Source: Sphacelaria rigidula
Lineage: Eukaryota; Phaeophyceae; Sphacelariales
NCBI GenBank assembly: GCA_964200075.2
Contig: CAXNAA020000521.1
Location: 1 to 20,495, forward strand
DNA length: 20,495 bases
Direction: 5' to 3'
Shown here in pieces: positions 1 through 9,065 of this stretch (position 1 is the first letter of the stretch; each line of letters opens with the position of its first letter). The position numbers and the translations under genes are program-made. The notes beneath the pieces were generated by a model, which searched no databases, was not told the origin of the DNA, and saw only the letters and a list, made by a program, of their open reading frames with translations.

Positions 1-559
1 GATCAACCCATCTCTCCCCCGACACGCGCCTTTCATTTTGGTCTCGCGGATTGGGTCAGCACTCCCGCACCGCAACCTCGGAACCCTACAAAGTCGGGAG
101 GGGGGGGGTGATGTTAATCCTACACTACAGAAGAGGTGAATTGGCACAAGTGTTGATCGAGGATACATCACCTTTTTTACAGTCCGCGGTATCGTTTACC
201 CTGATGCCCCTGGTTGCGCTGTTGATGACAACTGTACAGTTGGTCATCTTGATCGTCGCGATTACGTGATTTTCAGCTCCGACGCAGGGTGCGGTAGGTG
301 TTGCCACCACCTACCCTTTCATGGCGACAAACGGAGACAAGGAGTTCGCAGCCTGATCCGATCATGCTGACATTTCTGTGATATTTTCCCAGACGAGTCG
401 TGGCACGATATTGTAATGTACGTGAACAGTAGTCACCAGTAAGGAAATATCGCGCGGTCATTTAATTATTATGCGACTTGACTGAGATAACCACACTGTC
501 TGCGAGACGCCCCTCAGCTCACCTCGACCCCTCTTTTTGCCATCAAAACGATGAATTAG
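1..559. other. No supported gene; short ORFs only
   Basis: The stretch contains a G-run at about 101-110 and a short hydrophobic reading frame on + from the ATG at 203 (21 residues, MPLVALLMTT... ending at 269). That frame could be a signal-anchor exon, but nothing ties it to the exon at 560. I see no convincing gene. Confidence 0.4.
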
Positions 560-804
560 GTGGCGATAGAGGAGGGCGTTCTCTTCGGAGCGGGAAAAAT
601 CATGCAGTACCAGAGCACAATGGCGAAGGACGATGCTCGGACGTACTTTATGCCGAACGCAGAGGCCATGGGCGTGGTCTCCCGCGTTGCGGAGATGGTG
701 GGTTCCAGCAGCGTAGAGCTTGAGGGAGTGGGGACGCAGTATATCGGCATGCAGGAGTATGCGGAAGCGCTCGCCTGGCCTAAGGATGCGGAGACCGGAC
801 TACG
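560..804 (+). CDS. Probable internal exon of an unrecognised protein-coding gene
   Basis: An open frame of 245 bp lies between a plausible acceptor (AG at 558-559, preceded by a T-rich tract) and a good donor (GTGAGC starting at 805). The frame starts in phase 0 and ends after two bases of an Arg codon (CG). It is GC-rich, unlike the flanking sequence, and encodes about 81 residues with ordinary soluble composition, including EGVGTQYIGMQEYAEALAW-like text near its end. I do not recognise the family. If no earlier exon exists, translation could start at the ATG at 603. Its phase is compatible with joining to the thioredoxin-like exon through an acceptor at 2413-2414 (CG+A gives Arg), so it may be an upstream exon of that gene; this is inference. 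The opposite strand is also open here but gives a less protein-like translation. Confidence 0.4.
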
Positions 805-1141
805 GTGAGCGCACATTAATTGCTTCTGCCCTAGGCTGACATCGCTTCACGCACAACAAGCCTATGAGTGAGCAGAATATCGCCCCATATGTCATCGCTC
901 CACACGTGAAGTGATGTTGTAGCGTCACCTTTATGCTACACCGAGTGAGGAGATTGTTATCCTTTTATAGCTGTTTGTCGGCACCTCATGCAAGAAAAAA
1001 TTCCCCATATCGTACTTGTTATACGCCTCTTTTTCCTTTTTCCTCTTTGCTTTTTTCATGGGGGGGGGGAATTCTTGGCAGAAACGGGAACTCACGATAT
1101 CTTCTCTGCAGTTTACGTATCCAAGCTTATCAAAAAAATAT

Positions 1142-1377
1142 CAGGGCTCATTACGTTAGACGTCACAACTTCACGTAACACGTCACAACTAAACGTTACG
1201 CGTCACAAAGTTCGTTACACGTGGAGCCCTGTGTAAAGTTAAGTCAAATCAAACTGAGCGTCGGGCCTGACTGGTTAGTGCTACGGTGTGGGACCATGTA
1301 GGCCACCACCGCAGTACTAGCCTGGCTTAACTTGTGACGTGTAAGGAACTTTGTGACGTGTAACGTGAAGAGCCCTG
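1142..1377. mobile_element. hAT-like foldback MITE, 236 bp
   Basis: The element begins CAGGGCTC (1142) and ends GAGCCCTG (1370-1377). The two ends are related over roughly 45 bp as imperfect inverted repeats, built from a sub-repeat around ACACGTCACAAAGTT. The flanking 8-mers AAAAATAT (1134-1141) and GCAAATAT (1378-1385) match at 6 of 8 positions, consistent with an eroded 8-bp target duplication. hAT elements characteristically have CAG-starting termini and 8-bp duplications. The centre is also palindromic: GGTTAGTGCTACGGTG near 1273 pairs with CACCGCAGTACTAGCC near 1308. The left arm contains a second GAGCCCTG (1224-1231), so 1142-1231 forms its own smaller inverted unit. There is no coding capacity. 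Confidence 0.6.
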
Positions 1378-2277
1378 GCAAATATCCCCTCATCGGACTT
1401 CCCCCCCTCCACCCCTCCGAATGCCTGCACTTTATTTCGATTTTGGTGTTTACGCTACAGTTGCATTTGTGGGTTTATTTGGACCAAAATAAACCCAGAA
1501 AAGATTCTTGAACTAGCTGTGCTTAACTTCCCGCTCTATCGTAATTATGCATCTCCCCCGTTTTAAATACGGGTAAACCCTACCCGACCTGGCGTTGCAC
1601 AATTTTACCAAATGCGTTCACCCTGTGCACTGCACATTGCTTGTTCTCTGTGTGATGGCATGACAATCCTCTCGTAGTCTGGGTTAGTCAGACTTCCGGC
1701 GGATAAAACCAGAATATCTGCTGTTTTCTGGTAGTCGGACGGCACCGACTATTGGCGTTCTAATCATATATTAACTGTAGCATACGGGTAGTGCCGCCAT
1801 TCAAGCATCTCTTCTCTGGCGTGATGCTCGAGTTTCGTGTTTCCTCTTTGGACTACCAACAGCCACTATGTACGTTTTAGCGCGGGGTTCTTTTTCAGGC
1901 GTCACACCGTGTGCTTAAGTTTTCACATTTTGACGAACTTGAGGTTCATGTTCTTTTGATTGCCAAACTCTCAAAGTGGCGGCGCTACCTGCACACACTC
2001 AATGTGCAACGGAGGGGAGTGACTCCAAGCAGCGGGGTTGAGAGGTACAAATTATTTGGAGCGAGTCCCAAGGTGCAGGCTTTGAGCGGCACGCTTGGTG
2101 CTCGAGCAAATTACGCAAGGCTTCAAGTCGGCTACACAACATTTGATATCTGCTCATGAGTTGCCCAAACAGTTGCGGAATTCCGGCTCTCACTAAAAAA
2201 ATTGCCGTCTGCAGCTCCAATGCCGTATGTCTTGATCCAAGATCTTCCCTCACGAGAAAGTCACATGTTATGCGTTG

Positions 2278-2279
<2 letters not shown>
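1378..2279. other. Non-coding stretch (intron or intergenic), no supported gene
   Basis: Apart from the hairpin at 1471, I see nothing recognisable. Reading frames on both strands at 1911-2307 are open for 80-100 codons, but neither resembles a known protein and they overlap each other. Confidence 0.4.
1471..1496. repeat. Short perfect hairpin
   Basis: GGGTTTATTT and AAATAAACCC form a 10-bp inverted repeat around a six-base loop. It sits in non-coding DNA; no function is assigned. Confidence 0.5.

Positions 2280-2280
<1 letters not shown>

Positions 2281-2308
<28 letters not shown>
2281..2308. repeat. (CA)14 microsatellite
   Basis: Uninterrupted CA dinucleotides. Confidence 0.95.
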
Positions 2309-2310
<2 letters not shown>

Positions 2311-2382
2311 CGCAACACCCTGTGAACGAAGCGTGTATTACAACATTTCCATTCTCGCTGTGATGAAGAAGAACTTTTGTGA

Positions 2383-2412
2383 CAACAGCAACAACAACAA
2401 CAACAACAACAC
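2383..2412. repeat. (CAA/CAG)n trinucleotide tract
   Basis: CAA repeats with one CAG lie directly upstream of, or inside, the thioredoxin-like exon. Whether they are translated as polyGln depends on which acceptor is used (AG at 2387-2388 would include most of the tract; AG at 2413-2414 would exclude it). Confidence 0.85.
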
Positions 2413-2414
2413 AG

Positions 2415-2789
2415 ATATGGCTTTCCAGCTAAGACGCGTCGATCATGGGGGTGGCTGGAAGGCGGAGACTACGACGACGATGGACAGTACGCTTTCGAGG
2501 ACGAGCCGTGGGAGGACGAGGAGGACGATGACGAGGACGAGGACAGTGATGATGACGAACAGGAGCAGGTGGAGGGCCCGGGGTGGGCCGGAGTACTGGG
2601 GCAGACGGGAACGGGAGTCGGCGGTGGCGGGTTGGAGACTACGGTGGTGGAGCAAGCCGCTGCGGTGCAGCCGGCGGGCAAAGTGGTGCCGGTGAAGAGC
2701 CGAGAAGAACTACGAGCGCTTGCGGGCAAGGGCGGTGCGATTTGTTTCGTGAGCTCTAGGAGCTGCCGGGCCTGCAAGTACTTATCCCC
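2415..2789 (+). CDS. Thioredoxin-like protein, exon with CxxC active site
   Basis: This exon encodes a very acidic stretch (Asp/Glu-rich from about 2470 to 2570), a Gly-rich linker, then the first half of a thioredoxin fold: KVVPVKSREELRAL, a beta strand (GGAICFVSS) and the redox motif SCRACKYLSP. The CxxC pair is Cys-Arg-Ala-Cys, and Ser replaces the usual Trp before the first Cys. The exon ends in a strong donor, GTGAGT at 2790, after two bases of a Pro codon. The upstream boundary is uncertain. The frame is open from 2383, and acceptors at 2387-2388, 2413-2414 or 2427-2428 are possible; 2415 is the phase that would accept the exon at 560-804. The true N-terminus, and so any targeting signal, is not located. 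Known thioredoxins use CxxC for dithiol exchange; atypical plastid thioredoxins also vary around it. Confidence 0.75.
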
Positions 2790-3190
2790 GTGAGTTGTTG
2801 TCGTTGTTGTTTCTCACATGATTAATTGCCCTTTTCCAGAAATCTAGCACCCGTGTCCATAAAGCAACGACACACAAAGACAGAGTGGAGAGAAAAAATA
2901 AAAGTATGCTCACGAATACGAATGCGCGGCGTCCCGAAGGGTGGGATTTCACAAACACGTGTTTGTGTTTTGTATTGGAATGGTTGCGTATTTTTTCATA
3001 TTGAAAACGAGTGTGAAGGCATTTTGTATCGTCGAAAATGATGTTTACGATGGACGTTTTCGGGCAGTATTTCAGCAGGCAAACTTCTTATAGTTCATGT
3101 ACAACATCCTCATCATATCTTGTCAATACTTGTAATCGCCTCTCCTGTTTTTGTGCGGTTGTACCTTTCGTTTTTTTTTTTTTCTGGGGA

Positions 3191-3236
3191 ACTGGGGGAG
3201 GGAGTGTACTCATAATCCTGCATGCCGTAGTCGGGG
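3191..3236 (-). mobile_element. Short 3' tail fragment of a LINE-like element
   Basis: Read on the minus strand, this matches the terminal segment of the copies at 3818 and 6400: CTACGGCATGCAGGATTATGA, then GTAC and a C-rich run. An A-run (the T-run at about 3170-3183 on plus) follows a few bases further on. Only the extreme 3' end is present, as expected from severe 5' truncation. Confidence 0.5.
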
Positions 3237-3817
3237 GGAGGGGCATAAAGCGAATATTCAACAGGCTTGCAGATACTCGAGGATGAGATGTAAAGATATT
3301 CACGATAGGTCAGCGCAAACAAATGAAGTGGGGATCGTGTCCACAGGGTTCGGAGTCGTTCCGTCATGCAGGAAATAAGGCAGGGGTTTTGCGGCCGCGA
3401 GCGGCGTTTTGTGGTGAAGGTTGAGGCTCGTTCGTGCCGCGAGGAGAACGATTGTTTTTTCCCCTCTTGACCCGAGGTGCTTGTTTCTGTGTGCTTGTGG
3501 TTTGTTTTGTGTATATTTGTGTCCCGTGTGCCCACACCATTTCGCGCGGCCTTCTTGAGAAGTTCTGAGGCCACCTGCCGTGTTCATGCGTAGACCTTGT
3601 GCAGTTTGGCCATGCCTCCCGCGTGAGGGTTTGCGTCGGTTGGCAACGACGCTGTAAGACACGCCACTCACTGCGTAACCTAGGCAACCAGGTTACCGTT
3701 TTTTTTCGCTTGCGCGTCTTTCGCGGTAACCATGATGGTGGTCGAGCTCGATCATATTGTGCGGGGTGGGAAACCCGAACTCTGAGCAAAGGAGACGATC
3801 GTTCTGCGTGGTGCTGA

Positions 3818-4140
3818 GTGATGAGACACTCATAAGGCAGTGTAAGCCGTGGCTATCTCTGGAAGTGGCGATACCAGAAGATGAAAAAACTCGTTGTAGG
3901 CTGGAAGTCATGTGCAAGACGATCAATACGCCTCAAGCTGCACAATCTTAGCAGGATGCAGCTCACTCTTTCATGAAAGTCGCCGAACACATCACGGCGC
4001 TTCGCGCTTGGTGACTGATCCTGAGCCTGACGCGGCGGAAACCCGGCGTGCTCCGTCCTGGCTTTGTAGGAATGCGAGGTCAATGGTCTCAAGTCTACGG
4101 CATGGAAGACCATGAGTACATCCCTCCCCCCCAAAAAAAC
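3818..4140 (+). mobile_element. LINE-like 3'-end fragment, family 2
   Basis: This is homologous to 6400-6706 over about 300 bp. The shared translation includes RRTH(H/R)(G/S)ASRLV and (K/E)TRRA(P/S)S; here the frame ends LRHGRP followed by TGA at 4113-4115. The stop is followed at once by GTAC and a C-rich run, then seven A residues. The C-terminal layout parallels the family-1 LINE copies, whose ORF ends ASNK-stop-GTACG-poly-C. An internal stop shows it is dead. Confidence 0.6.
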
Positions 4141-4328
4141 AGGAGGGGGATGAGATATGTAAAAGGTTTTTGTGCAGTGTATGGAAGAAACGTAATGAAC
4201 GCCGGAATGTTGAAAGTGTCTCTATTTGGAGTAGGAACGGTGCTCCGTCTCGAAAGGGATGCGTGGTCAATGGTCAAACGGCTAGGGCAAGCAACAAATG
4301 AGTACGCCCCCCCCCCCCCCTCCCCCCC
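4138..4328 (+). mobile_element. 5'-truncated LINE 3' end, family 1
   Basis: It aligns to 17036-17213 through GTGCAGTGTATGGAAGAAACGT, GGTGCTCCGTCTCG and GCAACAAATGAGTACG. The corresponding reading frame ends in the SIRSRNGAPSRKG-type tail and ASNK, with TGA at 4299-4301. Five bases later a run of about 20 C residues, broken by one T, begins. It lies directly downstream of the family-2 fragment in the same orientation. Confidence 0.7.
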
Positions 4329-4619
4329 CACGCCTCCATTGTCATCAAGGTCAAACGTTTCGATCCATCTGTTTGACTAGGGGGGGGATGTTGTCCTGAC
4401 GCTTTGGGTCTTTCGTATCGAGTCGTTCAAAACGAGCTTTCATATCCCGAATTTTGTGTCACTGTGTGTGTGTTGTCGTCCCTTCTATTCTGGACGCCAG
4501 TCTATACCTTTCGGTATAAGTGGGCGCATCAGCCGGGGTCACACAGGAGGAAGGTCAGCACAGGAGCTTTTTATTTTTATTTGTTTTTAGTACCCCACCT
4601 TCCTTGTGCGGTGCTTGCC

Positions 4620-4629
4620 NNNNNNNNNN
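4620..4629. other. Assembly gap (10 N)
   Basis: Ten N in the intron. The true gap length is unknown. Confidence 1.
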
Positions 4630-4762
4630 CTCTATTTTTTATCGCGAGAGGGGTTCAGCAGTCCCTTTCCCTCGTCGACCGTAAAGTCAAATTTGTTGTC
4701 ACTGCCGGAATTTTTTGTCGTGACGGACCGATCCATGCTTCGTTGTTCGCCTGCCAAGCCAG

Positions 4763-4967
4763 GTTTTACCGCAAGCTGGCCCGCAAACAGCAGTTCCTTT
4801 GGTTCGGGCACATCGACGCCACGGCGCATCCGGAGCTTGCCCATGAGCTGGGTACGAAAGCCGTCCCTGCGTTTGTTACGTTTCGAGGGGGCGAGCTCGT
4901 GACGTCCGCGACCACAAGCAATAAGAAAAAAATCGAGCAGCTCGTGGAGGCGTTGTTGCTGGAATGA
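4763..4967 (+). CDS. Thioredoxin-like protein, terminal exon
   Basis: Splicing the donor at 2790 to the acceptor AG at 4761-4762 restores a Pro codon and gives a seamless thioredoxin core: CRACKYLSP followed by FYRKLARKQQFLWFGHIDA. The exon then carries the conserved cis-Pro region TKAVPAF, strand VTFRGGELV and a Lys-rich C-terminal helix (NKKKIEQLVEALLLE), stopping at TGA 4965-4967. It adds 67 residues, and the domain then has normal thioredoxin length (about 100 residues). The CxxC motif and the cis-Pro are therefore on different exons, separated by a 1,973-bp intron full of retrotransposon debris. A role as a disulfide reductase is inferred from the fold. Substrate and compartment cannot be read from what is visible. 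Confidence 0.8.
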
Positions 4968-6399
4968 AGTGGGATCCATCTCAGCCTAGTCTCGATCTCA
5001 GGCAATGGATCGGGAGGAAACACCAGAAGTCTTGATTTGTAGCATGGAGTGGTGAAAATGATCACCCTGGGCGTTTTATTCGTCTCTCACCTGCTGCCGT
5101 AGAGAGTAATACGGATTTGGGAAATTCTCGAAGGAATAGTTTGAAGTACTCTGAGAATGTATTTTTGTTGTGTGCTTTTCCTAGTCGTTTCCTTCTTCCG
5201 TCCTCCTTTTTTTCGCGTTGCACACAGACCATGAATGGAATATTCATATTTGTATGTTGCCCAAGTAGTACGCGCGCCCTGTACAAAAATGATCACAGCG
5301 GCAGCGGATTTGTTTTCGTTTGCTTTTGGTGTGGTTTGTCTGGATTGGTATTTCGTCCTTTTTGTTGTTGAGGTACCGGGGGTGGAGATGTTCAACTGTA
5401 CAGTACTCGTCTGGAAAACCTCGTCATTCAGCATCGCGCAGGCGCCTGAGAGGCGTCGTCACAAATATTTAGAGCGTATGGTATATTATGTGGTTTACCT
5501 AACTGGGCGCGAATAGCGTAGCGAATCCTCAAGTTAGAGATACACGAGTTTGGCGTTCGAGAGGTCTAACGGATGCATGTCGTTACCATGGAAAGCGGGA
5601 CGTGAGCAGAGCAGCTGCAAGGCTTTTCGTTTTCGGAATTCGTGTCCATGCGATGAGTAAGGTTCAATTGCAGGTCCTTCTCTTTCGGATATCTATCAGC
5701 AAAGTTAGCGGTGTAATCGCCCGTGTGAATATGTTTGTGGTATGAGAGCGACGTGCGCTGCGTGGTGAATTCGTTTACATCGATAGCTCTGTCCGATACA
5801 ACACGTTTCCTTCTAGAAATATGGACGATCTTGAATATTTTATATATATATATATATATATATACGTCTGTGTGTGGTATCGAATTGAGAGCCATTGGTC
5901 AGTGCTATGTTACGCTGGCAACGGTTTCCAACCCCATATGCGCTTCGCATTCTCTATCGCCCTCCTCAAAGAAGTGTTGGCGGTAGTTTCACGTCGTTTG
6001 TGGCGTCGAACCCATTGGTTTGTTGTCCCTGCACGTACGTACAGTCAGTACCACTTGCAATCTCCCATGAATTCGTCATTCCTCTTGTTTTTTTTTCTTC
6101 GCGGAGACTTGGGCGACAGTCCAGTATCGTGCAGCCAGGGTGCACCGTTTCCCGGTACTTCACGAGAGTGATCCTACCGTAGATGGGATGGGTAGTTGAT
6201 CACGAGAAGTTGATGGGTGCTAGACGAGCCTGTGCGCTCGTGTGTGGGTGAAGCCACGCTGTCAGCGGCGGTCAAGCGGTGTTGATGAGTGTGTTATGTT
6301 GACATCATCACTAGGATCTTTCAAAGAGAATTTGCTGCCTGTATCGGCGCTTCACATTAGCTTCGTCATGCAAGACGTGGTTTCCTCCCCCATACCCCC
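4968..6399. other. Non-coding stretch, no supported gene
   Basis: Only short ORFs without recognisable domains are present, plus the TA tract at 5841-5864. The 3' UTR of the thioredoxin-like gene must begin here, but I cannot define its polyadenylation site. Confidence 0.5.
5841..5864. repeat. (TA)12 microsatellite
   Basis: Uninterrupted TA dinucleotides after TTGAATATTT. Confidence 0.95.
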
Positions 6400-6706
6400 C
6401 CGTGATGAGACATCCATGAGGCCGTGTGGAACCCGTGGCTGTCTTTGGAATTGGCGATACCAAAAAATGAATCAACTCGTTGGCGGCTGTCATCTATATC
6501 CAAGATATTTGGTACGCTTCGAGCCGAACAGTTCACTCCTTTATGCGACTCGCCGAACACATCGCAGCGCTTCACGCCTGGTGATTGATTGCGAGCCTGG
6601 TCTGGCGAAAACCCGGCGAGCTTCGTCCCGGCTTCGTAAGGATGCGACATGAACGGTATTTTGACTACGGCATTGAAGATCGTGAGTACATCCATACCCC
6701 CAGAGT
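6400..6706 (+). mobile_element. LINE-like 3'-end fragment, family 2, second copy
   Basis: This is the partner of 3818-4140. Shared landmarks in order are TGATGAGACA, CGTGGCTGTCT/CCGTGGCTATCT, a block around GCCGAACACATC, AAACCCGGCG, a GTCC(C/T)GGCTT block, CTACGGCAT and GTGAGTACAT, then a C-run. The coding-frame tail reads SRLRKDA-stop with further stops, so it is more decayed than the 3818 copy. No A-run follows. Confidence 0.6.
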
Positions 6707-7274
6707 ATCTTGAGGCAGTGTCTTCAACGCATATGTGGTACTCCATGCACTTCTTAAGTGGGAGGCCGAACCGTTCAGTGAGTTTTCCGTGGGGTCGCGA
6801 TTAAGCGACTTGCATGGAGAATGATTCGAACTCGTGGATTTGGTACGGGTTTTGAATGTCGTCGTCTACCGGGAGCCGAGCGGGTGACCCCTTTAACGTG
6901 CTTGTTGCACGCGGACGGTACATCCCAAAACGTCTACGAATCCGGGATTGAGTTTTGCGTTTACTAGGGGGGTGGAGAAGATCCTTCCTTCCTACTGCAT
7001 GCGATCTTAATACCCGTAGTTCTTGCTAAGAGTACGATGCAGTGTTATCTCCTGCAAATGAAGACCATTTTATGGCCGATTTTTTGCAAAACTCACTTCT
7101 ATACCGAAAAACGCTGCGCTACGATAACCCGTTCGCGACCTGGATAGAAGACCCAAAGATCCCTGAGTTAGCTGTACATATCTTTCCATAGCGATGACAC
7201 ATCAGTTGGAACTGTTCGCTCTTATCTTGCACATGCTGCTGTCGCAGGAAGAACTGCGACGGGTTGCGCTCTCA
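6707..7274. other. Non-coding stretch downstream of the VOC gene
   Basis: It contains the likely 3' UTR of the minus-strand VOC gene. A GATTCGAACTC string at about 6829-6839 resembles an inverted tRNA B box but has no matching partner sequence. No gene is seen. Confidence 0.4.
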
Positions 7275-8290
7275 TCAAGCTACCTTTTCAAAAGGAGGCA
7301 GCTCCTTGCGCCAATCACTAAACTCCACGAATTTCAGGGCATATCCGTCGGGATCCGAAACCGTCGCACACCGTGTCTGCCCGTTCACTCCGCAGTTCGC
7401 GTAGACCGGTACGCCGAGCCCCGCCGCGATGTCTTCCACTCCTTCCACGAGTACGGCCAGCGAAATAATTGCGCCAGGGACTACAGTTTCCCCGCGCTCA
7501 GCGGGCACGAGCACAACCCCAAACGCTTGTCCCTCGTAAGCCATGAATACGCTGTCCTTCGGCTGCTCGGGCTCGAAAATGGACTCCGTCAAGCGCGCAC
7601 GGGGGTACGGCATCTTCGACATCCCCGCCACGTTAGTGTACCACTTGATGGACCGCGCCAGGTCCTTCACCTTAAGGACAACAAACATTGGGGGGTCTCT
7701 TCGCGATCCGCTCAACAGCCTGACGCGCAGCCCACCCGGGGCCAACATCTGCATGTATCCATACCCCGACTCTACAATCGCCCCCGCCTTGATGAGAGAG
7801 GAAATCCGGTAGGAATCTACCGCGATCTGCAAGCACTGAAATCCGTTCCCCGGTTCGTAAAATACGCCAACTTCTTCTTCTTCAGCTATTCCCCCGCCCG
7901 TTTTTTGTGCGTTGAGCTCCAGACTAAAGTGACCCCCGTAAGCCGCAAAAGAGCTTACTCCGGGTCTGAAGTCTGGAGGCTGCTCCAGGGCCTCCGGGCC
8001 AAACCCTAGCACTATGATTTCGGACTGGGGAGTTGAGCCCTTGCGCAGTACCTTCATGCCCACCCCGTCCGTCCAGAATTTCACCGCCGCGGCCATATCT
8101 GTCACCTGCACTGTGGCATGCTGCGCGAATCGAGACTGGTTCTGAAACTCGATTAAGTCTCCGATCGCGTTAACGGAGTCTGAGGCAGTAACAGTTGTCC
8201 CGGCACCCGCGAGGAGTAAGGCGACCGCAGCGGTGGTGCGAAGGAAGGTGGCACGGCCGACTGTTTGTTGTGGTTTTTGCTTCGATTGTT

Positions 8291-8321
<31 letters not shown>

Positions 8322-8494
8322 TTTGCGGCGGGACACGCGTCCTGGCTGATCAATCTCCGTGCCGTCGCTGTATAAGGAAGACGGGGCGATGCCCATACGT
8401 GGTGGTTGGCGACTCGAACAAGATTGATAGCTCCCGCCACTACTCCTACTACGCCGGCAGTGGTTGCGATGCAACATACATCGCTCAATTGTTG
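7275..8494 (-). CDS. Tandem VOC/glyoxalase-domain protein, exon 2 (main coding exon)
   Basis: This exon encodes 405 of the 442 residues; two consecutive TGA codons end it. In spliced numbering: a basic Ser/Gln-rich region with a polyGln run (about 98-106), a hydrophobic lumen-type signal (GRATFLRTTAAVALLLAGAG, about 116-135, possible cleavage after TVTA), then two VOC modules. Module 1 (about 159-300) has His162 in HATVQVTDM and Glu229 in FSLELN. Module 2 (about 304-430) has FVVLKVKDLARSIKWY and the signature SDPDGYALKFVEF with Glu427. The VOC superfamily includes glyoxalase I and related metal-dependent lyases and dioxygenases. Here the usual first-strand His of module 2 is Phe307, so only three of four classical ligands are visible. 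Lactoylglutathione lyase activity is possible but not shown. The acceptor AG is at 8496-8495, the only in-phase choice before an upstream in-frame stop. Confidence 0.88.
8290..8313. repeat. Coding CAG/CTG trinucleotide repeat
   Basis: GCT repeats on plus read as CAG on minus and encode the polyGln run of the VOC precursor, in the presumed transit-peptide part, outside the catalytic modules. Confidence 0.9.
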
Positions 8495-9065
8495 CTGCAG
8501 CGTATGTGTACGTGTGTGTAAGGGCGCGCGGGGGAAGACATAGAACGCCAGGCCTTCAGTTTTGTACGCGGGTCAAAGGGACAGGGCAGTAGTTCGTGTC
8601 AGCTGGACCATACCACTCAACATTGGCTCGCTCATGGAAGACCCATGATGGGTTGATGTGTGGCGGGGAGCAAGGACCCCGTCGCAGGAGCGTGAACACG
8701 CTGCTATCCACGCGCGTGTGCGTGTTCGGGGTGTAAAATATTGGAGTCCAAACACATGCAAGCATTGGCATGCGATGCAAGAGGTGATATCCACCATGAC
8801 AACGCGACTTTCGCCTGCACATAAACTGCGACTACCTGAACGTAAGCCCTTCGCCACTACTGTGCTGTGTTCCGGTTAGAGGGGTCTGCGACTCGAGTAC
8901 AGTACCGACAAAACCGTAGCTTCATGCACTACTATCATGCCAGTGACTGGAGCACAGCGTAAGCACATTTATGGGGAGTCCGACGCGTATTTATTGTAGC
9001 AACCGACGAGACTGTCCTGGTCAACGAGGCGAGGGGAAGGGAACAGAACGGATCGCTCTACCCAC
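8495..9065 (-). other. Intron of the VOC gene (571 bp)
   Basis: On the minus strand it runs from GTGGGT to CGCTGCAG. The acceptor side is C/A-rich rather than strongly pyrimidine-rich. No other gene is seen inside. Confidence 0.6.

Larger units (their letters stand above)
2790..4762 (+). other. Intron of the thioredoxin-like gene
   Basis: It is bounded by GTGAGT and CCAG and is phase-consistent on both sides. It contains LINE 3'-end fragments at 3191-3236 (minus), 3818-4140 (plus) and 4138-4328 (plus), a T-run at about 3170-3183 and a 10-N gap at 4620-4629. The parts outside these repeats (2790-3190, 3237-3817, 4329-4762) show no gene. Confidence 0.7.

Noticed and set aside
203-268. Hydrophobic first exon for the 560-804 gene
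   Set aside because: It has no convincing donor in the right phase and no targeting motif.
2281-2308. Minus-strand ORF starting in the CA repeat (MCVCVCV...)
   Set aside because: The start lies in a microsatellite and the remainder matches no family.
7194-8009. Long plus-strand ORF (271 codons) opposite the VOC gene
   Set aside because: It is an antisense shadow of the GC-rich VOC exon; the minus frame has recognisable domains and the plus frame does not.
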